64,000 bases of DNA from Sisyra terminalis (Eukaryota; Arthropoda; Insecta; Neuroptera; Sisyridae): contig OY292279.1 of assembly GCA_958496175.1 (NCBI GenBank), positions 21,390,001 to 21,454,000 on the forward strand, in the 5' to 3' direction. Both the position numbers and the translations under genes were made by a program. Below the pieces are notes generated by a model. It saw only the letters and a program-made list of their open reading frames with translations, was not told the origin of the DNA and ran no database searches. Positions 12,290-24,321 of the stretch are shown piece by piece; the stretch's first letter is position 1; the number at the start of each line of letters is the position of its first letter.

Positions 12290-14455
12290 TTTAAATATTT
12301 ATAAACATTAATTTCATACTCAATGAAGTACAAATGCATGTATAAACAAAGACGTGCTATTTTCCCATGAAATATAGATACAAGGAGTCCAAACGGTACA
12401 GGCTTTTTCACAAAATTCATGTACAAAATAATATACCTAGATTTTAGATCTTTTTTTTGTCACAACAGCACAAATATTCAGAACATACGTTAAGTATATA
12501 CGAACATACGTAAGGGATTAAGAAAGTATCGCAATTTTGCAATGCAACCGGAACTTTTTACTTTATGTAAGATAACTAAAGTATCCTAAGTTAGTATTCC
12601 AGACTTAATTGTGGCAACAATTTTGGCACATTTTCCATCATACAGAAGATTGAAAATCACAATTATTACTAATAACTAAAACACTTCCCGCGTAATTATT
12701 AAAATGCGTACTATTTAAAGAGTAACGCGTTTTACCGATACTGGACCTCAAATTGATGCCATTTTTTCAACATTACGTTCGGACTCCCTGTATCTATAAA
12801 CCTTTAATCTGTATTTATAATCATGTGAAAACCATTCAACAATTAGAACTGTTTCAAAAAGAAATTATATTTCTTTTTCTATCATTTTGACTGGAAATTT
12901 TCTATCATTGTTGTTACATTAGTATGAATGTCTTGCTTTAATAATTAACCTTTATTCGCTAGTGTAACGATAAAAATACCCATATTAAATACTAAATTCG
13001 AATTTTAAAAAAGGGTAACTGGATTTATTCAAGTGTTATTAGCGTTTATAAGTCTTAACCATTCACAAACTTACAATATATGAACTAATGGGCATAACGC
13101 ATTAAAGTATACAACCTTTTGCAGCTTTTAACACTTTAACATAAATAGTCAGTGTATACACTAACGCTAATTTAAATTTTAATCGTAGCAAATTTATAAA
13201 TACCTATATTATTAATATAAAATACCGTAATTATTAATTTATCGGTATGAAAAGATAGAGTGATGTTCAAATTCATTACTCGAAGATAAAACATTATCTT
13301 TTTTACAAAATATTCTATATTTTATTCTTTTTAATGTTGGTACCTATATAATAACACCTTTTCATTAATTTTAAATATTATGTATGACTAATTAAGAACA
13401 CTCGCAAATTATTAGCATTAGTGCCCCAAATTATTTGAACTCTTCCAACAGAATGATATTAAATGGTCTTTAGATAAATAAAAAGTCGAAAATTGCATCT
13501 GTATTGAACATTTATGATTCACATTACTCATATTTAATTTTTTCAATTTGAAAGAGGAAGTCGTAATAAAAATCAAGTGAAAACGTTTTAGCAAATTTAG
13601 AAAGATAATTTTGAAATATCCTTTTGTTGATGAGTAATATTAAATGTCATACGATTCATGGATTTAGTTATAATTTGTACTTTGAACTCTTGGAGTTTTT
13701 CATTTTTTCATTTTTTTTGGAACTAAAGAGTATGAATCAGACAGTCAAAGGACTTTGATCTTTCTAAATGCTTGAAGTATGCACTAATCATAGTCTGATG
13801 CAAGAGTTATCGTATAAAGTTCAGTTAATATGAAAGTAATGCGTATCTCTATTATATCCGCAAATTTAAAAATGTTATCTAACTATTAAGTACTTAGTGT
13901 TAAGTAGACTTAAAGAGTTGCACAAAGGAAGCACTTGTGCCAAAGTGAGTACCCAAAAGTGATTAACGATAATTACAAATTTTCCATGATATCATTTAAC
14001 TATATAAAGCACAATCCCTGTTCTGTATTAGCTTAATTATTTTTTATAAATAATTTAAAAATAGAAATAATGACTCTTTCTGTAGTTAGATGTCGCTTTT
14101 TAATTTACGATACCCCAATATTCAAAAATTCGTTTATTTGTTTGTTTGTATTTAGTGTAAGTATCGTATATATGACAATAACCAAAATATATCATAATAA
14201 TTGGCCATAAAATAATAACTCTGACATTTTTAATTAATTTAGCCATTTAACCTAATGGTGTTTGTAAAGTATTTTATGTTTGTTGTGCTGAGAATAAAAA
14301 CGTTTAAATTTTAACTAAATCCAATTCAATAGCTTAATATTTAAACGATAATTAAAAACTATTGTTTAATTTTAATGTAATTATTGTATTACTCTTATTA
14401 AAATAATTTCTTTAAATATTTTTTTTCTCGTTAAAGTTACTTTAACATTCATGCA
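12290..14455. other. Gene-free AT-rich stretch
   Basis: No domain, RNA gene or long inverted repeat recognised. The short open frame at 12199-12426 on the minus strand partly overlaps the retrotransposon tail and has no independent support. Confidence 0.5.
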
Positions 14456-14460
14456 TACAG

Positions 14461-14646
14461 GTATTATTGTGTGGTTATTATTTATTATCAAGTTATATTT
14501 GCTAGAGTTTTTGGCGACTCTAGGATTATTAAAAAATTGTATCTCATAAACATATTATACTGAAAATTTATTCAATGTTAAAACCGAACTCAGCACCTAC
14601 TAGTATTGAATCGGTCACCTTAACTATTCGGCCACTAGTACGCTTA
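14461..14646 (-). mobile_element. tRNA(Ser/Leu)-like SINE, copy 1
   Basis: Read on the minus strand, the head begins near 14646 and has an A-box GTGGCCGAATAGTTAAGG and a degraded B-box region GCTGAGTTCGGTTTT. The body contains the hairpin CTAGAGT-8 nt-ACTCTAG (14502-14523), then an AT-rich tail ending near ATGCAT. The second copy at 58326-58505 matches in head and body. GTGGCCGAgTGGTTAAGG is the usual start of serine and leucine tRNAs. Inferred to be transcribed by RNA polymerase III and moved by a LINE. Confidence 0.6.
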
Positions 14647-14669
14647 AAAAGTTATTAGACCTTACAAAG

Positions 14670-15051
14670 CAGCGGTCGCTAAACTTATTGACCTCATGCG
14701 CCTCAAAGTTCAAAATTTTAATCCTGCGGACTAAATAAGATTTTTCATGGAGTAAATATATAATAGTATGTATAGATATAGCAATTTTCTCGTGGATCAT
14801 TTTGACAACCGTTATTATAAAGAGTATTAGACAGGAGTTCTTATCTTTTTTGGAGGCACTGACGTAGCTGCTTTATATACGCATTTTTCATACTCTTTTT
14901 AATTAGAAAAAAATATCTATTTCTTTTCAAATTCAAAACATACTTACATATAGGTGCCCGAAATGAATAAAATTATTAACTACCCCCCGAACCCTTGAGA
15001 CTGACTCACCGAAACTCTGGAGTTCGATTGAACCCAGGTTAAGAATCACTG
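14670..15051. mobile_element. hAT-type non-autonomous element
   Basis: Ends CAGCGGTCGCTAAACTTATT (14670) and CCCAGGTTAAGAATCACTG (ending 15051) resemble hAT termini. The right end, read on the other strand, is nearly the same as the left end of the element at 23522. Flanking octamers TTACAAAG and ATGTAAAA agree at only 4 of 8 places, so the boundaries or the target duplication have decayed. No transposase. Confidence 0.5.
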
Positions 15052-17170
15052 ATGTAAAATAATATGAATTAACTTAGATTTATAATTCTCGATATCTAAT
15101 TTATTTTTGAAGTGTTATTGTTAGCGCATTAGTAAGAAATTTCGTTTATTTTAGAAAAACTATCAATTGATTTTAAAGTATTTATTTATATGATTTTCTA
15201 TGAACAATGTATGATTGATGCATAAAAAAATCGTATTAGAAAATTATTGTTTTAGGATTTATAATAATAATCCAATGAATATAAGTGGGAAAATTAGAAA
15301 ACAAATAATGCGTATAAACTACTGAAAAGTAGGAATGAACTAGAAAGAACCTAATCATAATTTTGCTCAAAATTTAAAAAATTGCATCGGGCCCCCCACT
15401 TTCTAAAGGCCAGCATATATTTTGTACGAATATTCTATGGAAGGGGTACAAGCACTCGGCAAATTGAAGGGAAATAACAATTTAAATTTAACATGGGACT
15501 TACGGAGCACGTTCACTTTAGTCATGTAATTCACTAATATAAACATATACGTCAAAAGTGAAAAAAAAACATGGGAGCGAAAACCACATATATTTGTTAT
15601 TGTTTCTAGTTTGAACTAACTGATTATTGTCATTTGTTTCAACTGTCATTTCGATTTCATTAAATTAGCATTTTTTGTCATTGATCAGTTGAGGTGTCAG
15701 TGTTGGCTGTAAATACTTCACGGGTAGCTACTAGTTATGTTTTTAATAAGCATACATTCACAACCAATTGATAAGCAACACAGGAATAATAGATAAATAT
15801 TTCCTTAAAATATTTATTATAAAAGCTCTGGGCTTAGTTTCATAAAATTTTTGAATATTCCAGCTACATTGCGCTGATGAAGCCATTATATTTCTACATA
15901 AATTTTTTATTGATGCTTATTTGATCTTGAACTCATTTCTTAATAATGTATATTTTTAATAGTATATCTTTGATATCTCGATAAATGTCACGTGAATTAA
16001 ATATTTTATACTTTTATCAAAGAAAATTGCGTTAAAGTAGATTATATTACTGATTTTTATCTTTAAATATAAATATTTTTTTAGTTACTTGGAATATTTG
16101 TTTTAATTTTCCATGATTGATTTTCCATTTATTTTTATCTTTTTGTCTGTAATAAATTGAATCAACTTATACAGAGGGCATGTAATGGGGCATGTAATTA
16201 TTTGAATATTAAATGGAATTTTAATATTCTATCATCAAATCTAAATTGTAAAAATATAAATCGTATAATATATCAAAGAATGTTAACAATCATATTAAAT
16301 ATTAATATAACTGTTTTATTGTTATTGCTGTTTACTGTTCATTTTTTCAAGCTTAAGCCTGTAGTAAGCATGGGACTAATCGCATGAAATATGCAAATTA
16401 TTGGAATGAAAAAAGCGTGACTGTTAGCCACGTGATTAATAATCCAATGAAAGGCAATAATTTATTTATTTATTTTATTATGAAAATTGTAGCTTATAAA
16501 TTCTTTTTGGTATTTTCATTGGTTTATTTTTTCTTCCAGCACTGCCTACTCCCGGTAAGAGTTTTCAGAACACAGTATTCTATTCCTTTTACGTTTGTTT
16601 CTAAATTTCAATTTTTCCCCCTTCAATGGATGCTTTAATGTTCTAAACTAGACTTTTTTTCTCAGAATATTATACATGAAGTAAGTTTTTCTTCCTAATA
16701 CCCCGCATTATCTTTAGTCAATAACCCTTTTTTATTCATTGACTCTTTTTAATACTTTTACGTGTATGAATCGATCCGTATATTTGTTATTAATTTTTTT
16801 TTCAGTATCATATTTCAGTAGCTCATAGATACTTCTATTTCTTGTTTTCATGTTCCCAATTCAAGTGAACTTATGAGGCAACATTTTTGTGACTGATACG
16901 CAAGAAGATGAAAGTTTAGTATCATTTTGGTTTACGAAAAGTTTGATAAACAAATTTTCACTCTTTCCAGGATGGAAAAAGATCTTTTTTCTGATTGATT
17001 TAGCGCTGGGATTCAAAAAATGCACTGATCAATGTCAACATTAAGGTACATATTTCGAAAATTTCGTGATGCAATATATTCCATATATTTTCGGATATCT
17101 TCAGTATTGAATCTTTAAGATGATGTAAGAGGATACATTCCATTACGAAAGTCTCTGCTAAATTGTAAGC
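15052..17170. other. Gene-free AT-rich stretch
   Basis: Two open frames at 16157-16387 and 16384-16638 overlap by four bases but have AT-driven composition and no recognisable motif. GCTGATGAAGCC near 15873 resembles the first half of the recurrent motif but has no CGAAA partner. Nothing else supported. Confidence 0.45.
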
Positions 17171-17173
17171 ATA

Positions 17174-17428
17174 CTAGATTGCTTCAGATAAGTACAACGT
17201 ATTTCGACTAACAGGATTCGCATAGAACTTTAAATGTTCTGACAAAAATAGGATCGAATTTAGTAAAAGTTCTACGGTTTTTAACAAATTAGCATTATAA
17301 GGAGCTCCAATTTGTTCTGAATATGCCCAGAATGACAGTTCTCTAATTGTCAGTGATTTATCATTTGGAAAGTATGATGTGGTAAATTGAAAAACAAATT
17401 CAATAAAAAATGAAGATGTTCCATACAT
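17174..17428 (-). other. Uncharacterised 84-codon open frame, possibly a transposase remnant
   Basis: The translation is less compositionally biased than its neighbours. It contains YFPNDKSLTIRE and a later KTVELLLNSILFL segment, loosely like the phase and spacing of DDE transposases of the piggyBac type. I cannot confirm this. A hAT-like terminus lies 100 bases to the right, so it could instead belong to that element. Not called as a functional gene. Confidence 0.25.
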
Positions 17429-17534
17429 TCAAAGTGAAATTAAATTAAATCAATTTTTGTTTTGGGATTGTTCATACCAGTTCATACATTATTTGCCTTT
17501 AAAATTTTGACGTTTCAAAAATTATACCACCTCT

Positions 17535-17590
17535 AAAATCGAGCCACCCTAGGCCAAGGCCTTACGAGCCTAGGCATAAATCCATCACTA
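17535..17590. mobile_element. hAT-like terminus (orphan)
   Basis: On the minus strand this reads CATAGTGATGGATTTATGCC followed by a GC-richer stretch with AGGCCTTGGCCTAGG. It resembles hAT ends of the CAGTGGCGGATTTA type. The partner end was not found, so extent and target duplication are unknown. Confidence 0.35.
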
Positions 17591-17610
17591 TGTAAACTAT
17601 ATAGAGTGTA

Positions 17611-18188
17611 TAGCTAGCTCTCGATTATCCAGGTTAATGTTGAGTAGAGGTGGTACGGATTATCGGAAAACACGGATAATCCGAACTATAATTATTTACT
17701 TCTAAACCTCATGATAAATTGTGGTATTTTTATGTTATATAATTAACCAAAGTAACGTATAATCATAAATTTGAACAAAAGTTCAAACAAATTTATTTTT
17801 GAAGGTTTTCCCAGATACGTATTTCAATTGCCAAGCAATCTTCTTCAGTGGTGATCAATAAGTTTTGGATCTCTCCGTAACTGCTATGTGATAAGTCAAT
17901 CATTGTGACGAGCTACTATATAGATAGCAGTTACGGGGCAATCTAAAACTACTTGATCACCACTAAGGAAGATTACTTGGCAATCGAAATACATATCTGG
18001 GCCATACATCAAAAATAATTCAAAAGCAAACATCAAAAAAACATTTGTTTGAACTTTTTTTCTGATATCTAAGGTAGAATTGTTTTAACATGCTTATGTT
18101 ACTCATTAAGGAAATCTATGATTCCACCCCATATATTAAAAAAAACATGTACGGATAATCCATAAACCGGCTAATCGAGAGTTTACTG
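17611..18188. mobile_element. pogo/Tigger-like non-autonomous element (TA target site)
   Basis: Left end TAGCTAGCTCTCGATTATCC (17611) and right end, read on the other strand, CAGTAAACTCTCGATTAGCC (from 18188) form terminal inverted repeats matching at 15 of 20 positions. Both are flanked by TA, and both have GGATTAT/CGGATAATCC subterminal words. These are features of Tc1/mariner pogo-type elements. It contains the foldback repeat at 17765-18062 and has no transposase. Confidence 0.6.
17765..18062. repeat. Foldback element, family F1, copy 1
   Basis: Large imperfect palindrome. The left arm runs from AACAAAAGTTCAAAC through CCAGATACGTATTTCAATTG to CAGTGGTGATCAA. The right arm is its complement ending at TTTGTTTGAAC. 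Arms carry CTGAAGAA-GATTGC/GCAATT-GAAA (minus, 17848-17822) and a weaker CTAAGGAA form (plus, 17963-17989). Related copies are at 26124-26467 and 60160-60380. Confidence 0.65.
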
Positions 18189-18190
18189 TA

Positions 18191-20327
18191 CATATATATG
18201 ATCGAAAAAAAATTTATCAGATGTTAAATTTGTATAGCAAAATAAACATTGAGAATTTTGTATCTTGTTTATGAGCCAAACAAACTTTGGGTTAGATGAA
18301 AGAAATTAATTTTCCTTAAGTTTATTTGATGAACTACCTTGAACTACTGATTCTCTTAAAGTTATACATATGAAGTACATAAAGTTTTCTATATTGGTTA
18401 CAATTCCGGTAAAAATAGAATTTAAAAACTTGAAATTGGAACTCATTATTTTATAAACCTTAACGAATAGTTAATATAAATGGAGAGGGCATTGAACTAT
18501 AATTTATTCCAAAAATACAAAGCAGATCCAATTTTATACCTATCTACTTATATTCTATAACAATTTTATTTAATTTAAATTATGACTTTAATTAAATTGG
18601 TAATTTCGAAAAGGTGACAAACCTATTTACAAGGTGTTGTCACCTATTCTAAATCACCGATCCATTTCAACGTAATTCTGAGTATTTGACATATAAACTT
18701 TTGAAAAAATCAAGGGTCCCAAATTCTTAAAACCATCTTAAATATGTTTATTTAAAATTCAATAGTTTATGTCCTTTAAATAGTAAAATATCTTATTGTA
18801 TTACCTAATAAATTTTGAATACTTAAATAATAAATATGTACCTACTGGTAAAATTTATTACATAACTTTTCATTAGTTTTTAAGTACCACCCTAAAATCA
18901 TTTTGTACTACTAATTTCAAACTTCATTATCAATCATAAAATCAAAAGTCAGTTTTTCTTATTTTTTTTAGATATCTTCTCTGACGATTGGAAGTATTGA
19001 AGCAATGTGCGAAAATTATATCTGTTTTGATTGGAAAATGAGTGAAATTCAATGTTTGTATTATTAACAGCTAAGCAATATTTATTGAAAATATTCTGTA
19101 AACTGTAATTGCCACGCCACGGCCTTAACATTGTCGTAACTCACAAGTACATATGTCAGGGTAAAGGCCATCGTCATTACTTGCATTCAATAGATCACAT
19201 AAGTCTATATTTATAAATACAACTTAGTTTTTCCCATTTGTAGTCATTGGAAAAATCAATGACACTTAGAAAACTTATTCTCACATTTTCCGTGGTTATA
19301 GTAATTCTACTAGAAAATTCCTAGCCAAATTTTTTGAGTATTTTTTTTAAATTTTTCAAATAACTTTTCTGTTCAAAGAATTTGGGTTAATAGCTATCCA
19401 TAAGTAGAATAACGTATCCTTGATAAAAATTGATATACTAATTACTCCTCGTTTGCATATTTTTAATACTAAATGTGCTGCATTTAAGTAATTCTTAACG
19501 GATAAGTAAATATGGGTAATGTTTTTTCCATATTGTTCGAAATTATTAATTGAAGGTATGTTACTTTATAAAAAAAAAATATACTTTTTAAGAAAAGACC
19601 TACATTTTCTTGATCAAATATTTTGTTCAAAATTATTTTGCTTTTCCTACTTCAAGTATTTTAATGAATTATTGCAACTTTAAAATGCACTTGGTAAATT
19701 TTCGAAACATTTTACGTTAGATTTCACTTTGATCATTATAATTTTTATTTCATATTTAATTAGATACTTTCACAGCTACTTTTCCCAATCTACTATCTAA
19801 TCAATAAAACAGAACATACCAAAAAATATATCTAAATATAAATTATCACGATTATATTTATAAAATATATATTTAATATTTTCTTTTAGATAATTTTAAC
19901 TACGGATTGCTTTTTGATTGAAAAATTTTCCAAGAACTTGAGTTTGAAAGAAATATGAGTAAACTTAAAGACAAATATAACGTCTTATTGACAACCTGAA
20001 GAGTCCTTAAGAAGAAAGGCTTTCGTTCTTTATCTTTACAATTCAACGTTGACATAATTTAAGCTTTACATTCCTTTTTATTCATGACAGAATTTCACCA
20101 AGTTTCGCTATGTAACTGTTGAATGTGTACTCGTAAATTGTCAACTTTAAATAAAAAATAAAACACAAGAATTTTCCAACCACTTGACATTTCTTGTTAT
20201 AAATTTCTAATGTAGGTACTCATTATTATTATTTCAAAAAAAAAAAACAAACGTACAATTTTAATTTAAATAATATTTTTGGTTTTTTAATGGTTAAAAG
20301 TATTAGCGGATGATAAATGAAGTTAAT
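18191..20327. other. Gene-free AT-rich stretch
   Basis: No gene, RNA gene or clear repeat boundary recognised. The 60-codon frame at 18949-19131 on the minus strand is not supported. Confidence 0.5.
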
Positions 20328-20430
20328 CAGTGTTCCTCAAATTTTCAATGTTTGTAACCCACTTTTCAATTATACTTTTCATTGCCCCTCCGCAAATAAC
20401 TACAATGTAATGACTTCTGCAGCCAATGCT
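20328..20430 (+). mobile_element. hAT-like left terminus (orphan)
   Basis: CAGTGTTCCTCAAATTTTCA followed by TGTTTGTAACCCACTTTTC matches the style of Charlie-type hAT termini. No matching right end was found nearby. Confidence 0.4.
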
Positions 20431-20491
20431 ACAAAAATGAAATTTTCTTTGATATTATAGAACTTAGCTAATATTAAAAAAGAAATAACTA

Positions 20492-20839
20492 TGGGAGAGT
20501 GCCAATTCTTAATAGAATAACACTCTTTTAAAAGCTTTGGTGTGTAACAAAACCCCGGAAAACCCCCTTCTTCTTCATCGTTCTGGGGTCATGTTCTCAA
20601 ACATCCTCTGCATTTTGCTCAAAAAAATTTATTGTTTCTTCAGCTTTGTTGTTAGTTTAAATTGGTCAGGTATCAATTCTTAATGGACTCCTTTAAAAGC
20701 TTTACTGTGTAAACGACTTCTGGAAGTTTTCTTCTCCTTCATTGTTCTGGGGGTTTCTTCCCAGAGATCCTTTGCACGTTGTTCTAAAATAACTATTGCT
20801 TTCCAGCTTTGTTATTTGATTCAATTGGCCAGGCCTGCT
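20492..20839 (-). repeat. Tandem duplication of about 170 bp in a retrotransposon 3' region
   Basis: Two adjacent units, 20492-20671 and 20672-20839, share in order ATTCTTAATRGA, TTTAAAAGCTTT, TTCTTCWTCRTTCTGGGG, TTGCTCWAAAAWAA, CAGCTTTGTT and AATTGGYCAGG. They have diverged by substitutions and small gaps. The right-hand unit is part of the decayed coding frame at 20702-21046. Confidence 0.7.
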
Positions 20840-21560
20840 TTTGAGAAAAATCTCAGAGTATTTATATTTGTCAGGATATTTATATATATTTCCCAGCTCA
20901 TTTCCTGGTGACCTACGACAGCCGAGACGGTTTTGAATCGTAGCTGGGCAGTCGAATAAAAGTGAGAAGTAGTTTTCTCCCTTCACCACATTTTTACTTG
21001 CATTTGACTCAATATTTATCCGTACAGCTTGAAGATGCTTTCTCAAATTACAGTGTCCTGTTAATACTTACCAGAATTCTGATATTTTTTTCTTCCTAAT
21101 TTTAAAAGTCTTTTATTATAGTTTTTCGGAAGTTTTTTATCAAAATCTTTAAGAATTTTCTTCCTGAGTAGTTATTCCAGGATATGTGTTCTTTTTGAAT
21201 CCATTCGGCTATTCGATTTAGTGTTGTACACATTAGCACATCAACAGCCGGTATTGGATCCATATATGGTACAATTGAGACTTAGTACATTCGTCTGCCT
21301 CTGTGTTATCTTGGATTCCAGAATACTCTGGAATCCAGGAAAATGTTAATTTGTTGGATGCCACCAGTTTAGTAAAGAATATTTTTTATTCCCAGACCAA
21401 TTAAAAGTTCGTCTGGTGAAATTTAATTGCGGCTTGGCTATAACGGGAGAATGTTTCCTTTTAATAAAATATTTTCTTCTCATGTTTTCCAGTAGGCATT
21501 TGATAGCATAGACTACTACTTAAACACTATGGGTATTTTCCTTTAGTCTACCTCTATTTA
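20702..21560 (-). pseudogene. Non-LTR retrotransposon RNase H and C-terminus, decayed
   Basis: The longest open piece (21046-20702, 114 codons) begins with the RKHLQAV part of the GHCNLRKHLQ motif, whose first codons lie just upstream. It continues with SLLFDCPATIQNRLG, the usual ...HLLFDCPA...R.. block after the zinc-binding cysteines of Jockey/LOA-like elements. Further 5', broken frames give SNSRMDSKRTH and an RNase H-like KCLLENMRRKYF area. Stops and frame changes show it is dead. A copy of the same family with a hAT insert is at 9605-10400. Confidence 0.65.
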
Positions 21561-22519
21561 TTTTCTGGTATTTTCCCATATTCCTATGCTTACCTTATCA
21601 TTTGTTTTTGATCCGCCAGTAAACTCACGGGTGTCACTAATACTTGGATTTTTTTTTTATGCCATAAGCTCTTATCCCAAACCAAACCAATACCCGCGAC
21701 TTTGCCAGCGTAACATAATATCAAGTGGATAATTTTAATTATTAGTTTTACTAGCTTTCGACTTTCGAAAAATTATTATCTCAATAACATATATTTCCCT
21801 ACTGTAAATAAAAACAAAACTTTTATCTCAAAAATGTCACCTTAAAGTCTTTATTATAACTGCATTGATATGCTTGAATAAATATCATGTACAATTATGA
21901 TTAGCAGAAAAAAGAAAATATTTGTGGAAATAATCGTAATAAAATAAATGTAATAAAACAATATTAATAAATTGTTATTTTATTGCTGAGCTACCTGCTT
22001 TTATTTAGCTTAAAGTCAAAAAACTATTTTCCAGGAAAATCAAGAAACAAGAAAAGATAAAACAACTTTAGAGACTTATAACTCAACTGTATGATATAAA
22101 TTTATTCATAAAGATGGATTTTTTATGTCCAATTAGTTGAACATTTCAACCCCTGGTTTCGCCTTTTTGCCAAAATAATTATTCCAGTTTTATAGGTTTG
22201 CTAAAAAGAAGTAGAAATTTGTGATTTTCGGTCGAAAATTTTGGACGTTTTTAGAAAATAGAAGAATTTCTAACATTCTGTATTTGTTTTCAAAACTAAC
22301 GATATATTAAAACTAATGGGAATCATTTATCTACAAAACAAAAAAATGACCAAAATCGGACTTAGATATTTCAAGTGAATGAGCCCTAAACGGACAGACA
22401 TACGTTCCATAATTTTATATATGGAGTTGACCAAATAAGTTACCAGAAAGTAAAAAGTAAATGCAAATTTAAACTATAAATTGTTAGTTTTGAATTAAGT
22501 TGGATACTTTATTTTGAAG
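21561..22519. other. Gene-free stretch with a possible degraded repeat
   Basis: ATACCCGCGACTTTGCCAGC at 21692 resembles the opening of the repeats at 1916 and 2776. Otherwise AT-rich with no recognised feature. Confidence 0.4.
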
Positions 22520-22524
22520 AATCG

Positions 22525-22720
22525 CATTGCATCAATGCGATTTATGTATAAAAAAGATATCACTCAAATATTCAATACGACTAATTTTCCATGGGTCGAT
22601 CCGATGGTTATTAGTTTGATCCCGTTTTCTATTAGAGACGTTTCTATGGCCTCTATTTCGACAATGGTGTTGTTTATTAAATCTTGTAAGGATTATTTTC
22701 GAAGTTTGCAGATAAATTAT
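22525..22720 (-). pseudogene. Possible endonuclease-domain remnant of a non-LTR retrotransposon
   Basis: One minus-strand frame reads NNTIVEIEAIETSLIENG then IKLITIGS.HGKL, without stops for about 45 codons. This resembles the IEA(I/V)...(I)..IY.P strand region of the AP-like endonuclease of Jockey-type elements. It lies 5' of, and on the same strand as, the RNase H fragment at 20.7-21.6 kb, but the expected reverse transcriptase between them is missing. Weak call. Confidence 0.3.
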
Positions 22721-22739
22721 TATGGAGTCCTGTAGCTTG

Positions 22740-23513
22740 GAACCAAAGACAGAAAATTTTAAAGAAGCCAGAGCTTAAATATTTAATTTCAGCCAATTTG
22801 GAGCCGAATTTATAACTTACTACTAAAAGTAACGTTTAAAACAATAGTTCCTAGCTACCATAGGTTCCATAGGTACCATAAGTTTTTGCTCTTAACAAGC
22901 ACATATTGAATATACCTGAGTACTTAAAACATAATTGTTTTATATAAATTAAGTTCCAACGAAACAAACTTGCATCTACATAAGTATTATCAGTTTACTA
23001 GAAGTAGAAAAATTCCAAACTTCTATTTTCAATAAGTAGCTCATGCAAATAGAACATTTTTTATATCAATATTTGATGGTGATATTTTCAATTTTTTACT
23101 TTTGAGAAAGGGTATTTTCATTCTCAGACTATATGTTTTAAATTGTTATTTAATGATATAAATTTAACTGTTAGATAAATTTTACATATTTATCCCCCAT
23201 AAATCAATATTCTTAAGTGAAAATACTCAAGTTTTGTCTTTCCTCCGTATAAAATTTTATCTGGGAGATAAAATCTACATGCGAAAATACCTGCTTAAAA
23301 TCGATATTCTTCTATATTACTATCGATAGCCCAATTTTTCAGAGGTCTATGATATATACTACGAGGTTGGAACGAGAATCAATTAACATTGAAATTTATA
23401 CCGAGGAAGTTAGTCAATAGCTGATGAAACCTCAAAAATTTGGATACTGTTTGGTTGGTTTTCTCTTCATGATTGAATTGTTCCAATTCCTATGATTATT
23501 TCTTTTATCCACT
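22740..23513. other. Gene-free AT-rich stretch
   Basis: Contains 23214-23290, related to the stretch at 9477-9545 (see the pogo-like feature). The rest shows no recognised feature. Confidence 0.45.
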
Positions 23514-23521
23514 ATTTAGAT

Positions 23522-24313
23522 CAGTGGTTCTTAACCTGGGTTCGATCGAACTTCAGGGTTTCGGTAAGTCAGTCTCGCGGGTTCGGAAAATTTGTCGTTT
23601 TATTGATTTTGATGTTTGTTCTTAGTGGTTTTATTAATTTTGTGCATCAGTAAATAAATATATAGCCATCTCCTTGTTTAAGTCCTTGTCTTTTTAAATA
23701 TAATAGTTAAATTGTGGGCAATAAGGACGAAGCTTCTTGTGGAATATTATTTATTTTATCGCCAACGTTTCGTCAGTTATTCCTGACTTCTTCAGGGCTC
23801 TAAAATGAAAATACATCACATTTAAAAATAGCAACAACTATTGTCAAAATTATAAATAAATAAATTACAATTCATAAATCTTAGTCTATAATTCTTAGTT
23901 AATTAATGTGAAATCTAACCAAAAAATAATTAAATTTCAATACCATTATTTAAATACTATTGAAATTTAATTATTTTTTGGTTAGATTTCACATTAATTA
24001 ACTAAATTTATATAGACTAAGACTTATGAATTGTAATTTATTTATTTATAATTTTGACAATAGTTGTTGCTATTTTTAAATATTATGTATTTTCATTTTA
24101 GAGCCCTGAAGAAGTTAGGAATGACTGACGAAACGTTGGCGATAAAATAAATAATATTCTACAAGAAGCTTCGTCCTTATTGCCCACAATTTAATTATTA
24201 TATAAATATATACCTATGTTTGTACATAATTACCAAATTTTTACCAATTATATTTTGTTAATTAATGTGAAACTGGTGGGAGCTAGTACCTCCTACAAGG
24301 ATAAGAATTACTG
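23522..24313. mobile_element. hAT-type non-autonomous element carrying a foldback insert
   Basis: Ends CAGTGGTTCTTAACCTGGG (23522) and, on the other strand from 24313, CAGTAATTCTTATCCTTGT match at 14 of 19 positions. The flanks ATTTAGAT (23514-23521) and ATCTAGAT (24314-24321) form an 8-bp target duplication with one change, as expected for hAT. About 64 per cent of its length is the palindrome 23698-24204. No transposase frame. Confidence 0.75.
23698..24204. repeat. Foldback element, family F2 (about 507 bp palindrome)
   Basis: Two arms of about 245 bases are near-perfect reverse complements around a centre near 23950, differing by scattered changes and small gaps. Each arm carries the recurrent motif pointing outward: minus strand 23795-23766 (CTGAAGAA, GTCAG/CTGAC, GAAACG) and plus strand 24106-24135 (CTGAAGAA, GTTAG/CTGAC, GAAACG). 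No coding potential. The whole lies inside the hAT element at 23522-24313. Confidence 0.85.
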
Positions 24314-24321
24314 ATCTAGAT

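Noticed and set aside
22525..22720. Joining this piece with 20702-21560 as one retrotransposon
   Set aside because: The roughly 1 kb between them shows no reverse transcriptase motif, so common origin cannot be shown.
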